Of a stretch of DNA of 7,761 bases, positions 1 through 6,120 are shown one piece after another. How positions within the stretch are numbered: the first letter of the stretch is position 1; the number at the start of each line of letters is the position of its first letter. This stretch comes from an uncultured Oscillospiraceae bacterium (lineage in GTDB: Bacteria > Bacillota > Clostridia > Oscillospirales > Ruminococcaceae), in contig CAKRVU010000052.1 in the NCBI GenBank assembly GCA_934408835.1, forward strand, positions 1 to 7,761, written 5' to 3'. Made by a program: the position numbers and the translations under genes. The notes beneath the pieces were generated by a model. That model saw only the letters and a list, made by a program, of their open reading frames with translations, was not told the origin of the DNA and searched no databases.

Positions 1-654
1 CTGGTTGCCGCGCTGTCGCAGCCATCGGCTGCGCGTGTTGGAAGAATTCAGATTCACAGCGGTCGTTTGTACGAGATTCCGGTTTGTATTGCCGCCTGCG
101 ACCCAGGCAAGGTCAACGCCGCCATTTGTGCGCAGACACTCTGGCTAAACGAGCATCCAACGGAGATGATCAGTCTCGGCGTGGCGGGCGGTACCAGACG
201 TCTCAAAATAGGGCAAGCTGCGATTGCAGATTCTCTGGTTCAGCACGATGTAGATACAACAGCCGTCGGGGATCCTCTTGGATTCCTGTCCGGTCTCGGC
301 GTTGTCTCCATCAAAACGGATCCCTCTATCCGCGAAGGATTGTATCAGGCGGCGCTGCGCGCTCAAATCCCTGTCTGCCGCAGCCGATTCGCTACCGGCG
401 ATCAGTTTGTCTCCCCCACGCGGCTTGCGCAAATCAAAAATCAATTTGACGCAGACGTCGCAGAAATGGAAGCCGGCGCCATCGCGCAGGTCTGTTACCG
501 CGCGCAGCTCCCTTTCGGCGCCCTCCGGGTGATTTCGGACAACGGGGACGCACAGGCGGATTACGAAACCTTCAAGTTCGAAGCGGCCAGACTCTCCATG
601 CAAATTCTTTCGGAATACCTTTCCAAAAAGAAGGAACCCGTTTCACCCCATTGA
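1..654 (+). CDS. mtnN: 5'-methylthioadenosine/S-adenosylhomocysteine nucleosidase, 5'-truncated by the window
   Basis: Cytosolic enzyme that cleaves adenine from methylthioadenosine and S-adenosylhomocysteine, in methionine salvage and the activated-methyl cycle. The reading frame is open back to base 1. By comparison with the E. coli enzyme about 15-20 N-terminal residues, including the first catalytic Glu, lie outside the window; 217 residues are visible. A TTG at 67 is only an internal codon, because homology (IQIHSGRLYEIPV, then PGKVNAA) continues upstream of it. Family landmarks seen: the GVAGG turn with LKIGQ, the ATGDQFV segment, the purine/ribose-binding MEAGAIAQVC block (catalytic-type Glu at 469-471), and the VISDNGD motif with the general-acid Asp at 538-540. 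The usual SGIGKVNAA is CDPGKVNAA here, an uncommon but plausible variant. It ends in a lysine-rich tail and converges on the XRE gene 120 bp away. The function call is confident. Confidence 0.93.
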   Translation: MVAALSQPSAARVGRIQIHSGRLYEIPVCIAACDPGKVNAAICAQTLWLNEHPTEMISLGVAGGTRRLKIGQAAIADSLVQHDVDTTAVGDPLGFLSGLGVVSIKTDPSIREGLYQAALRAQIPVCRSRFATGDQFVSPTRLAQIKNQFDADVAEMEAGAIAQVCYRAQLPFGALRVISDNGDAQADYETFKFEAARLSMQILSEYLSKKKEPVSPH

Positions 655-724
655 AAAAAGAATCAAAGGGTGTTATAATCAAAAACACAATGAAATATAA
701 AGTCAAAATTTCCCGTTCGGGTGC

Positions 725-759
725 AAAAACGTCATCTCCGATTACAACAAACGGATGAT
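725..759 (-). terminator. Possible intrinsic terminator of the XRE regulator gene
   Basis: On the minus strand, 16 bases past the stop codon of the XRE gene, TCATC (758-754) can pair with GATGA (736-732), with an inner CG pair and a small bulge. The 3' arm is followed shortly by a five-T run (complement of 725-729). The stem is short and bulged, so this is a moderate call. No clear terminator for mtnN is visible in the same gap (655-774). Confidence 0.4.
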
Positions 760-774
760 ATCCCCTCAGTCGTA

Positions 775-1464
775 TCATTTGGAAAGCAGCTGGGTTTCGC
801 AGCTTTTGATCAAATTCAATAGCGCCGACTTGTCGCCCGGGTGCTCGGTTTCGAGCGTCTGCTGGGTAATCGCAAGCTTCTCAGGGTCTTTGACCGGCGG
901 AAATTCCTTTGGTATTGTCCCGTCTGCAATGGTCGCCGCAACAGATTCCTCTAACAGCATAGCGGCAGCAGCCTGCTGGTTGGCAAGGGACGACGGAATC
1001 CGGAACATTTCCTCCTTGTTGTTCGGGTTAACCCGGAACAAAATCCGAAACATCCGATAAACAGCCAATGATAGAAAAGAAGATATTTCATGAATCAACT
1101 GCTTGCTTTCGCATTTGCCCAGTAAATCGAATAGAATGTTTAAAGAACAAAACAGCAGCTTTTTATTGTAGACAACAGCAAAGTTGCGATGGTTGGGCAA
1201 CTCCTTTGCGTCTGATGGGTCGGGAAGCTCTTCCACGCTGATAGCGCTCCCGTTCCGCTCGGGCGACCTCCCCAGAAGATAGTCGCAAGAAACCCCGTAA
1301 AAATCAGCTGCACGGACAACAAATGCCAAACCGCATTCGCGGATTCCCTTCTCATAGTGAGAAAGGAGCGCCTGCGAGATACCAAGCTCTCCGGCAGCCT
1401 TTTTCTGACTGATTCCCCGCTCCTTTCGCAGCAATGTCAGTATTCTTGAAAAATCGGAATTCAT
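775..1464 (-). CDS. XRE-family helix-turn-helix transcriptional regulator
   Basis: A 229-residue DNA-binding protein. Residues about 7-62 form an XRE/Cro-cI type HTH: LLRKERGISQKKAAGELGISQALLSHYEKG carries the helix-turn-helix and recognition helix, and the following segment (ADFYGVSCDYLLGRSPERNG) is the ending seen in many Firmicutes regulators of this type. Residues about 75-229 are not a domain I recognise. They are rich in hydrophobic helix (LLFCSLNILFDLLG; ISSFLSLAVYRMFRILF) and may serve dimerisation or sensing. The ATG at 1464 is supported by GAGGAG 8 nt upstream. It is transcribed away from the phosphatase/proline cluster and has a consensus promoter with a dyad over its -10 box, which suggests autoregulation. 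Target genes are unknown; the divergent cluster is the obvious candidate. The HTH call is strong, the role is not established. Confidence 0.88.
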   Translation of the reverse strand: MNSDFSRILTLLRKERGISQKKAAGELGISQALLSHYEKGIRECGLAFVVRAADFYGVSCDYLLGRSPERNGSAISVEELPDPSDAKELPNHRNFAVVYNKKLLFCSLNILFDLLGKCESKQLIHEISSFLSLAVYRMFRILFRVNPNNKEEMFRIPSSLANQQAAAAMLLEESVAATIADGTIPKEFPPVKDPEKLAITQQTLETEHPGDKSALLNLIKSCETQLLSK

Positions 1465-1501
1465 TTGGTTCGCTCCTCAACATTGGTGAATTGATACATA
1501 A

Positions 1502-1517
1502 TGTAAATTATATTACA
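1502..1517. promoter_or_regulatory. Operator-like dyad over the XRE promoter -10 box
   Basis: TGTAA (1502-1506) and TTACA (1513-1517) form an inverted repeat separated by six bases, and those six bases are exactly the -10 hexamer of the minus-strand promoter. A repressor bound here would block RNA polymerase. By position, the XRE protein itself is the likely ligand (inference). The region is AT-rich, so chance symmetry is possible. Confidence 0.45.
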
Positions 1518-1535
1518 CAAGATACGGTTTGTAAA
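1507..1535 (-). promoter_or_regulatory. Promoter of the XRE regulator gene
   Basis: On the minus strand, TTTACA (1535-1530) is followed by exactly 17 bases and then a perfect TATAAT (1512-1507). This leads to the ATG at 1464, with a 5' leader of about 35 nt. It is one of the best SigA-type promoters in the window. Confidence 0.8.
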
Positions 1536-1624
1536 GAATAAAATCGAATTTTTTTGCATTCTGTCGAAAAAAAGCGCAATTTGCCCGCTCGATATTTTGT
1601 TTTTTAATGACTGGAGGATAAAAA

Positions 1625-1696
1625 ATGGGAAATACTAACGAAGAAGAGGAATGGATATGCAAAATTATCGTATTTCCATGCTGCGGCATGGTATGA
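1625..1696 (+). CDS. Possible 23-codon leader ORF overlapping the phosphatase start
   Basis: An ATG at 1625 has the strongest ribosome binding site of the region (TGGAGGA, 1612-1618, about 7 nt upstream). It opens a short frame, MGNTNEEEEWICKIIVFPCC..., that ends at TGA 1694-1696, inside the phosphatase gene and in another frame. Either it is a translated leader peptide that couples to or dampens phosphatase translation, or it is the original phosphatase start separated from the body by an indel: one extra base before 1651 would fuse an acidic extension (MGNTNEEE) to it. No homology is recognised. It is reported because of the ribosome binding site; whether it is functional is uncertain. Confidence 0.25.
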   Translation: MGNTNEEEEWICKIIVFPCCGMV

Positions 1697-2340
1697 CGGA
1701 AGGGAATCGAACAGGGCGTTATATTGGCGCGACCGATTCCCCCCTTTCGCCGGAAGGAAAGGAACAGCTTGAAGATCTGCTGGCGCTGTACGATTATCCA
1801 AAAGTAGAAAAGGTGTATACCAGTCCGTTGACGCGCGCGGTGGAAACGGCTCGGATTCTGTACCCCGAGCACCGTCTGCAACCAATCGACGGCTTGCAGG
1901 AATATCATTTTGGGATTTTTGAAAACCGCAGCATAGACGAGCTATCCGCCGATCCTCGCTACCAAGCGTGGGTCAACGGCTCGATGGAAGAAGCGCCGGA
2001 CGGCGGGGAAAGTCGGGAAGCGTTTGCCCAACGGGTGACTGCCGGCTTTTGCCAAGTCCTTTCGGATATGATGGAACATGGAATCTTTTCGGCAGCGCTG
2101 ATAGGTCATGCCGGCGTGCTGTCGGCTCTCCTTTCGCAGTTTTGCGTCCCCAAACGTTCTCCGATTGAATGGAAATGGGAAAGCGGACAGGGCTATCTCC
2201 TTCTGACGTCGGCGCAAATGTGGACGCGCGATCATCTGCTAGAAGTGGCTTCTTCCATTCCGTATGGACGTGCAGAATGGACGCAAGCCGAATACGGCTG
2301 GTTCGATTACTCGCCGCCCGACGCCTCTTCCGATACATAA
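1657..2340 (+). CDS. Histidine phosphatase family protein (phosphoglycerate mutase-like / CobC-like)
   Basis: A 227-residue cytosolic phosphatase of the branch 2-histidine/dPGM superfamily, which works through a phosphohistidine intermediate. The signature LRHGMTEGNRTGRYIG (His11 nucleophile, Arg10) is followed by TSPLTRAVETA with the phosphate-binding Arg60, the EYHFGIFENRS block with the acid Glu82, and IGHAGV with the second His151. All four catalytic positions are intact. About 30 C-terminal residues (from WTRDHLLEVA on) are unfamiliar. The start at 1657 is preferred over 1651 because GAGGA (1646-1650) is 6 nt from 1657 but abuts 1651; a stronger ribosome binding site further upstream belongs to another frame. 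First gene of the cluster with the membrane protein, proB and proA. The substrate cannot be read from sequence: alpha-ribazole phosphate, a sugar phosphate or a nucleotide are all possible, and no cobalamin genes are nearby. Confidence 0.88.
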   Translation: MQNYRISMLRHGMTEGNRTGRYIGATDSPLSPEGKEQLEDLLALYDYPKVEKVYTSPLTRAVETARILYPEHRLQPIDGLQEYHFGIFENRSIDELSADPRYQAWVNGSMEEAPDGGESREAFAQRVTAGFCQVLSDMMEHGIFSAALIGHAGVLSALLSQFCVPKRSPIEWKWESGQGYLLLTSAQMWTRDHLLEVASSIPYGRAEWTQAEYGWFDYSPPDASSDT

Positions 2341-2365
2341 CAAGATGGTTGGAGGATTTTTCGTT

Positions 2366-3073
2366 ATGACAGCACCAATGGAACCAGTGGCAAGCAAAAA
2401 ACCATTTTCCGCTGCGGCGGGCGCAATTGGCGCCATCTTCTGGATGTTGCCGCACCTGATGTTTCTCCCCCTTGCAGCACTCCCTTTTTCCCGTATCTTC
2501 CTTTTCGTCCTCTCTCTTGTTGCCTCTGGATGCTTGTTTTTCCCGCTGTTAGCCGGATTTTGCAGGTGCAGCATGGCAAAGCTCTGCGGCGAACGCGCCG
2601 GATTTTCCCTGCTGTTTTCCTGTTTCAGAAAGGATTATGCCCGAACGGCGTTTCTCGGCGTTTCCCTCTGGCTTTCCGCCGCCTTTTCGCTGCTTTGCTG
2701 TTTGCTCCCTTTTTTCGGATGCTTTGTGTGCTATCTTTGGCAAGGCGCTCCTCTGCTGCTGGCTGCCTCTTCCCTGTTGGGAGGAATCGGATTGATCGGG
2801 TGGCTGTTCTGGTGTACCCGTTACTTGGCCGTCCCCGTTTTGCTCTTTGACCGTTCTCTCAACCGAAAGAATTTGCTTTCCTGTTCTAAGCAGCTGACAC
2901 AGGGCGCGCATATCTCTTTTTTCTGGCTGCTGTTTCGGTACCTGATTGCCTTTTGCCTAATCGTTCCAATCCCGTTCTGTCTCGGACGGATGACCGACCG
3001 ATTGGCGCAAACGGTACATCGGCAAAGCCGGACGCATCATATATATCAATTAGAAAATTGGAGTGTAGGATGA
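2366..3073 (+). CDS. Polytopic membrane protein of unknown function, cysteine-rich
   Basis: A 235-residue predicted integral membrane protein. The ATG at 2366 is chosen because GGAGG (2351-2355) precedes it and the frame upstream overlaps the phosphatase; a longer version from 2264 is unlikely. Hydrophobic segments lie at about residues 14-39, 42-66, 95-123, 127-162 and 183-206, giving five or six membrane passes, with basic loops (FRKDYAR; FDRSLNRKN) and a short basic C-terminal tail. There are 13 cysteines, many inside the hydrophobic segments. The C-terminal pattern LLSCSKQLTQGAHISFFWLLFRYL weakly resembles the Ser...Leu..Gly....Phe signature of DUF975-type clostridial membrane proteins, but I cannot confirm membership. 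It begins 25 bases after the phosphatase and its TGA overlaps the proB start (ATGA), so it is co-transcribed and probably translationally coupled to proB. Function unknown. Confidence 0.8.
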   Translation: MTAPMEPVASKKPFSAAAGAIGAIFWMLPHLMFLPLAALPFSRIFLFVLSLVASGCLFFPLLAGFCRCSMAKLCGERAGFSLLFSCFRKDYARTAFLGVSLWLSAAFSLLCCLLPFFGCFVCYLWQGAPLLLAASSLLGGIGLIGWLFWCTRYLAVPVLLFDRSLNRKNLLSCSKQLTQGAHISFFWLLFRYLIAFCLIVPIPFCLGRMTDRLAQTVHRQSRTHHIYQLENWSVG

Positions 3074-3861
3074 TGAATTATAATAGAGTGGTGGTAAAAA
3101 TAGGAACCTCTACGCTGGCGCACGCAACCGGGAGGCTGAATATCCGGCGGGTGGAACGATTGGTGAAAACCCTTGCGGACATCAAAAATACCGGTCGTGA
3201 AATCATACTAGTCACCTCCGGCTCTATCGGAGTCGGCGCCGGCAAGCTGGGGTATTCCAGACGTCCGGAGGATTTACCTAGCAAGCAGGCGTGCGCCGCT
3301 GTCGGTCAATGCGAGCTGATGTACATATACGACAAATTATTTGGCGAGTATCATCATATTGTAGCACAGGTGCTTTTGACCCAACACAGTCTCAACGGCG
3401 GAAAACGGCAGCAAAATGTCGCCAACACCTTTCGTGCATTGATCAATAAAAACGTAATCCCGATCGTCAATGCAAACGATACGGTGTCAACCAATGAAAT
3501 TGAATTCGGCGACAACGATACCCTTTCGGCAAAAATCAGCTGCTTTGTAAAGGCAGATCTGCTCCTAATCCTGTCGGATATCGACGGTCTATATGACAGC
3601 AATCCAGCTGTCAACCCCGACGCAACACTGATCGAACATGTCCACGAAATCAACGATGAGCTGCGCCAAATTGCCAGCGGTCGCGGCAGCTCGTTGGGTA
3701 CAGGCGGCATGATCACCAAACTGATGGCAGCCGAAATTGCAGGAAGCGAACGAATTCCAACGATTATTATGAACGGCCGCGAACCGGAACGGATTTACGA
3801 CCTGTTTGACGGGAAGAAAATCGGCACATTATTTGAATTGAAGGAGAAGACAGATGAATAA
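3070..3861 (+). CDS. proB: Glutamate 5-kinase, short form without PUA domain
   Basis: Phosphorylates L-glutamate with ATP to glutamyl-5-phosphate, the first and usually feedback-controlled step of proline synthesis in the cytosol. The 263 residues make up one amino-acid-kinase fold: VVVKIGTSTL with Lys10 near the N-terminus, VTSGSIGVGAGKLG (about 48-61), the glutamate-site NANDTVS (134-140), FGDNDTLSA (146-154), SDIDGLY (169-175) and GTGGMITK (210-217). E. coli ProB is about 367 residues with a C-terminal PUA domain; here the protein stops after the kinase fold. The start at ATG 3070 overlaps the upstream stop as ATGA with GGAG six bases before it; a second ATG at 3073 is possible, and the frame further upstream lies inside the membrane gene. 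It overlaps proA by 8 bases. Confidence 0.95.
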   Translation: MMNYNRVVVKIGTSTLAHATGRLNIRRVERLVKTLADIKNTGREIILVTSGSIGVGAGKLGYSRRPEDLPSKQACAAVGQCELMYIYDKLFGEYHHIVAQVLLTQHSLNGGKRQQNVANTFRALINKNVIPIVNANDTVSTNEIEFGDNDTLSAKISCFVKADLLLILSDIDGLYDSNPAVNPDATLIEHVHEINDELRQIASGRGSSLGTGGMITKLMAAEIAGSERIPTIIMNGREPERIYDLFDGKKIGTLFELKEKTDE

Positions 3862-5101
3862 GACAAGATTGCTTGCGCAGGCAGTGAAGACCGCGGCGCC
3901 CGAAATCAATCAGGCGCAAACATCGAAAAAAAATCAGGCGTTAAAACAGATCGCCGAACAGTTGCTGAAGCGTCAAAACGAGATCCTCAAGGCAAATCAG
4001 GAAGACCTGGAACGCGCAGAGAAAAACGGCATGCCAAAACCAATGCTGGATCGGTTGCTGCTGGACGAAAAGCGAATCAAAGGAATCTCGGACGCGGTAT
4101 TAGAGCTTGTAGAAAAACCGGATCCGGTGGGAACAGTGGTGGACGGTTCCATCCGTCCGAACGGACTCTCTATCACCAAGGTGCGAGTGCCGCTGGGAGT
4201 TGTGGGTATCATTTTTGAATCAAGACCAAATGTTTCGGTGGACGCCGCTACCCTGTGCCTAAAAGCTGGAAACGCAGTGGTACTGCGCGGAGGCAAGGAG
4301 GCTATTTCCTCCAATCAGGCGCTTGTAACCATTATGCGGGACGCCATTGCCGCAGTCGGATTGCCAAAGGATGGTATCGGACTGATCGAGGATACCAGCC
4401 GGGAAAGCGCGAATGAAATGATGAAGCTCAGCGGAATCTTGGACGTCCTGGTTCCCCGCGGCGGTGCCGGTCTAATCCGTTCGGTAGTTGAAAACGCAAC
4501 GGTGCCGGTGATTGAAACCGGAACCGGAAACTGTCATATCTATGTTCATCAGCAGGCCAATCTAACAATGGCGGTAGAAATCGCGTTCAACGCCAAGGTC
4601 AGCCGCCCATCTGTCTGCAACGCCGCCGAAAGCCTGTTGGTAGATCGCGCCGTGGCGGAAACATTTCTCCCCATGATTTGGGAAAAGTTCCAAAAAGCCG
4701 GAGTAACCTTGTATGGCTGTCCCGCCTCCCGAGCTATTTTGCCGGAAATCGAACCGGCGTCCGAAGAGGATTATGGAACTGAATATCTGGATTACAAGAT
4801 GTCGGTCAAAGTGGTGGAAGATTTGCATCAGGCACTGAACGAGATTGCCAAATATTCGACCGGTCATTCAGAGGCAATTGTCACCGACAGCGTAGAAGCC
4901 GCCGAATGTTTTCTCCGCCGCGTCGACTCAGCCGCCGTTTACGTCAACGCCTCCACCCGCTTCACCGACGGCGGAATGTTCGGCTATGGCGCGGAGATCG
5001 GCATCTCCACCCAAAAGCTGCATGCACGAGGTCCTATGGGTCTAAATGAATTGACCTCGGTAAAATATCAGATTCGCGGCAACGGACAGATTCGCGAATA
5101 A
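3854..5101 (+). CDS. proA: Glutamate-5-semialdehyde dehydrogenase (gamma-glutamyl phosphate reductase)
   Basis: NADPH-dependent enzyme that reduces the unstable glutamyl-5-phosphate from ProB to glutamate semialdehyde, which cyclises to pyrroline-5-carboxylate. Its length of 415 residues is normal for the family. Landmarks: GVVGIIFESRPNVSVDAA (115-132), LKAGNAVVLRGGKEA (136-150), VPRGGAGLI (200-208), ETGTGNCHIYVH (221-232), the catalytic Cys255 in SRPSVCNAAESLLVD, and the C-terminal GYGAEIGISTQKLHARGPMGL block (377-397). ATG 3854 has AAGGAG (3841-3846) and overlaps the proB stop by 8 bases, a typical arrangement for two enzymes that hand over a labile intermediate. proC, the last pathway gene, is not in the window. 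Last gene of the cluster. Confidence 0.97.
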   Translation: MNKTRLLAQAVKTAAPEINQAQTSKKNQALKQIAEQLLKRQNEILKANQEDLERAEKNGMPKPMLDRLLLDEKRIKGISDAVLELVEKPDPVGTVVDGSIRPNGLSITKVRVPLGVVGIIFESRPNVSVDAATLCLKAGNAVVLRGGKEAISSNQALVTIMRDAIAAVGLPKDGIGLIEDTSRESANEMMKLSGILDVLVPRGGAGLIRSVVENATVPVIETGTGNCHIYVHQQANLTMAVEIAFNAKVSRPSVCNAAESLLVDRAVAETFLPMIWEKFQKAGVTLYGCPASRAILPEIEPASEEDYGTEYLDYKMSVKVVEDLHQALNEIAKYSTGHSEAIVTDSVEAAECFLRRVDSAAVYVNASTRFTDGGMFGYGAEIGISTQKLHARGPMGLNELTSVKYQIRGNGQIRE

Positions 5102-5106
5102 AAGTC

Positions 5107-5147
5107 AGAGCAACCGGTCTTTTTGCGGATCGATTGCTCTTTTTTTG
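5107..5147 (+). terminator. Rho-independent terminator after proA
   Basis: AGAGCAA (5107-5113) pairs perfectly with TTGCTCT (5134-5140), with a small inner CCG/CGG pairing in the loop, and is followed by an eight-T run ending at 5147. It starts 5 bases after the proA stop and closes the phosphatase-membrane-proB-proA cluster. Confidence 0.88.
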
Positions 5148-5188
5148 CCGTTTTTCAATCTGGTGCCACAGCAGTGAATTAGAAACGA

Positions 5189-5218
5189 TGGACGTTTTTC
5201 GCCCTTTTGCAATATGCT
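5189..5218 (+). promoter_or_regulatory. Weak candidate promoter of the CAP-domain gene
   Basis: TGGACG (5189-5194), an 18-base spacer and TATGCT (5213-5218) match the SigA consensus at four of six bases each. Because a terminator separates this gene from proA, a promoter is expected between 5148 and 5225. The start point would fall only about 15 bases before the ATG, close to the ribosome binding site, so another or sporulation-type promoter is possible. Confidence 0.25.
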
Positions 5219-5238
5219 AATAGCAGGAGGCGTTCTGG

Positions 5239-5805
5239 ATGAAAGAACAATCAGACCCCATTTCACTGCTGTTTTCATTATTCTTTTTGTTGGATCGCTC
5301 CACCCCCGGTGAAAAGCCGGTCGGGAAACTGGCTCAGCTGTGGTCGTTGTTTGAGGTGGAAACCCCCGCGACAGCGGCAAAAAAAGCGCCCATCATCAGT
5401 CTGCCCGTTGCAGATTCCTCGTTGTTCCCTCTTTGTAGAGATGTGTTACGACTAAGCAATGAAGAACGCGCCAAACGGAAACTGCAGCCACTGCTGTTTC
5501 GGGAGGACTTAAACGAAGTTGCCAACGCAAAGGCTGTCGATATCGCCGTGAAAAAATACTTTTCACACCGTTCCCCGACCTACGGATCCCCTTTTGATTT
5601 TTTAAAACGGCTTGGAATATCCTATCGCTACGCCGGCGAAAATCTTGCAAAAGGACAATCGTCCGCACAGGAGGTTGTCAAGGATTGGATGCGTTCCCCG
5701 GGTCACCGAAAAAATATCCTTTTTAAAGATTATTCTCATATTGGAATCGGAGTTTATCCCATCAATCAAACGAGTTTTGTCTGGACGCAGTTGTTTTGGG
5801 GATAA
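5239..5805 (+). CDS. CAP/SCP-domain (YkwD-like) protein
   Basis: A 188-residue protein whose residues about 66-187 form a CAP (SCP/PR-1) domain: LSNEERAKRKLQPLLFREDL, AKAVDIAVKKYFSHRSP (His110), YAGENLAKG (Glu134), VVKDWMRSPGHRKNIL (His156) and HIGIGVY. The two His and one Glu that form the conserved CAP cavity are present. The biochemical role of bacterial CAP proteins is poorly defined; many are cell-surface or spore-associated. The N-terminus (MKEQSDPISLLFSLFFLLDR) has a hydrophobic run of only about 11 residues after an uncharged start, so it is not a clean signal peptide. A linker of about 45 residues joins it to the domain. The start is supported by AGGAGG (5225-5230), 8 nt upstream. 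Flanked by terminators on both sides, it appears monocistronic. Confidence 0.88.
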   Translation: MKEQSDPISLLFSLFFLLDRSTPGEKPVGKLAQLWSLFEVETPATAAKKAPIISLPVADSSLFPLCRDVLRLSNEERAKRKLQPLLFREDLNEVANAKAVDIAVKKYFSHRSPTYGSPFDFLKRLGISYRYAGENLAKGQSSAQEVVKDWMRSPGHRKNILFKDYSHIGIGVYPINQTSFVWTQLFWG

Positions 5806-5813
5806 CCAATAAA

Positions 5814-5855
5814 GGGCTGCGGCCAATCGGGATATCATCCCATTGTCCGCAGCCC
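5814..5855 (+). terminator. Long hairpin after the CAP-domain gene, probable terminator
   Basis: GGGCTGCGG (5814-5822) pairs with CCGCAGCCC (5847-5855), CAAT (5824-5827) with ATTG (5842-5845), and GGGA (5829-5832) with TCCC (5838-5841), closing a five-base loop. That makes 17 pairs with only single-base mismatches. The downstream run (GTATTTGTT) is only moderately T-rich, so termination may be imperfect. The hairpin could also mark the far end of transcripts arriving from yebC on the other strand. Confidence 0.7.
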
Positions 5856-6120
5856 GTATTTGTTCTGTTGCTCGCCGCAGCTTCTTACAAAACCTGTTTC
5901 TATCCGAACAGCTGCAAATCCAGCTTGTTTTTTCATCATCCGATAGTCTTGTAAAATCGCATGTTTCAAAGGCGCAGCAGCCTAAGTGACTTTCTATCAA
6001 ATGCGCGTGCAGAAACAGAGCGTCAAAAACATCTGACCTCATCCGATACAGAGTCCTTATGAAAGCCCTCTTTTAACAACCAAAGACCGAACTACAAAGG
6101 TATCCCGTCGTTTTTGGTCA
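5856..6120. other. Intergenic gap with no supported gene
   Basis: Between the hairpin after the CAP-domain gene and the yebC stop I find no recognisable protein or RNA. On the minus strand, an open frame from ATG 6042 runs leftwards (MRSDVFDALFLHAHLIESHL...) through the hairpin and antisense into the CAP-domain gene. It has only a weak, distant AAGGA and no family resemblance. Just past the yebC stop, ACCAAA/TTTGGT (6079-6084 and 6113-6118) could form a weak hairpin, without a convincing T run. Confidence 0.5.

Noticed and set aside
145..603. Minus-strand open frame of 152 codons across mtnN
   Set aside because: It is antisense to a clearly conserved nucleosidase reading frame and has no family resemblance.
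668..688. GTGTT/AACAC inverted repeat after mtnN as a terminator
   Set aside because: The stem is only 5 bp and no T run follows.
1554..1608. SigA promoter immediately upstream of the phosphatase
   Set aside because: TTGCAT and TTGCCC both lack a good -10 box at proper spacing, and the TTTAAT combination would start transcription at the ribosome binding site.
2264..2365. Longer N-terminus for the membrane protein
   Set aside because: It would lie inside the phosphatase gene, lacks a ribosome binding site, and adds a hydrophilic stretch; GGAGG at 2351-2355 supports 2366.
1973..2455. Minus-strand open frame of 160 codons across the phosphatase end and membrane gene start
   Set aside because: Antisense to the phosphatase with its intact motifs; the translation is low-complexity Arg/Ser-rich as expected of a shadow frame.
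2953..3069. Longer N-terminus for ProB
   Set aside because: It overlaps the membrane gene in another frame, and the kinase fold begins right after the ATG at 3070.
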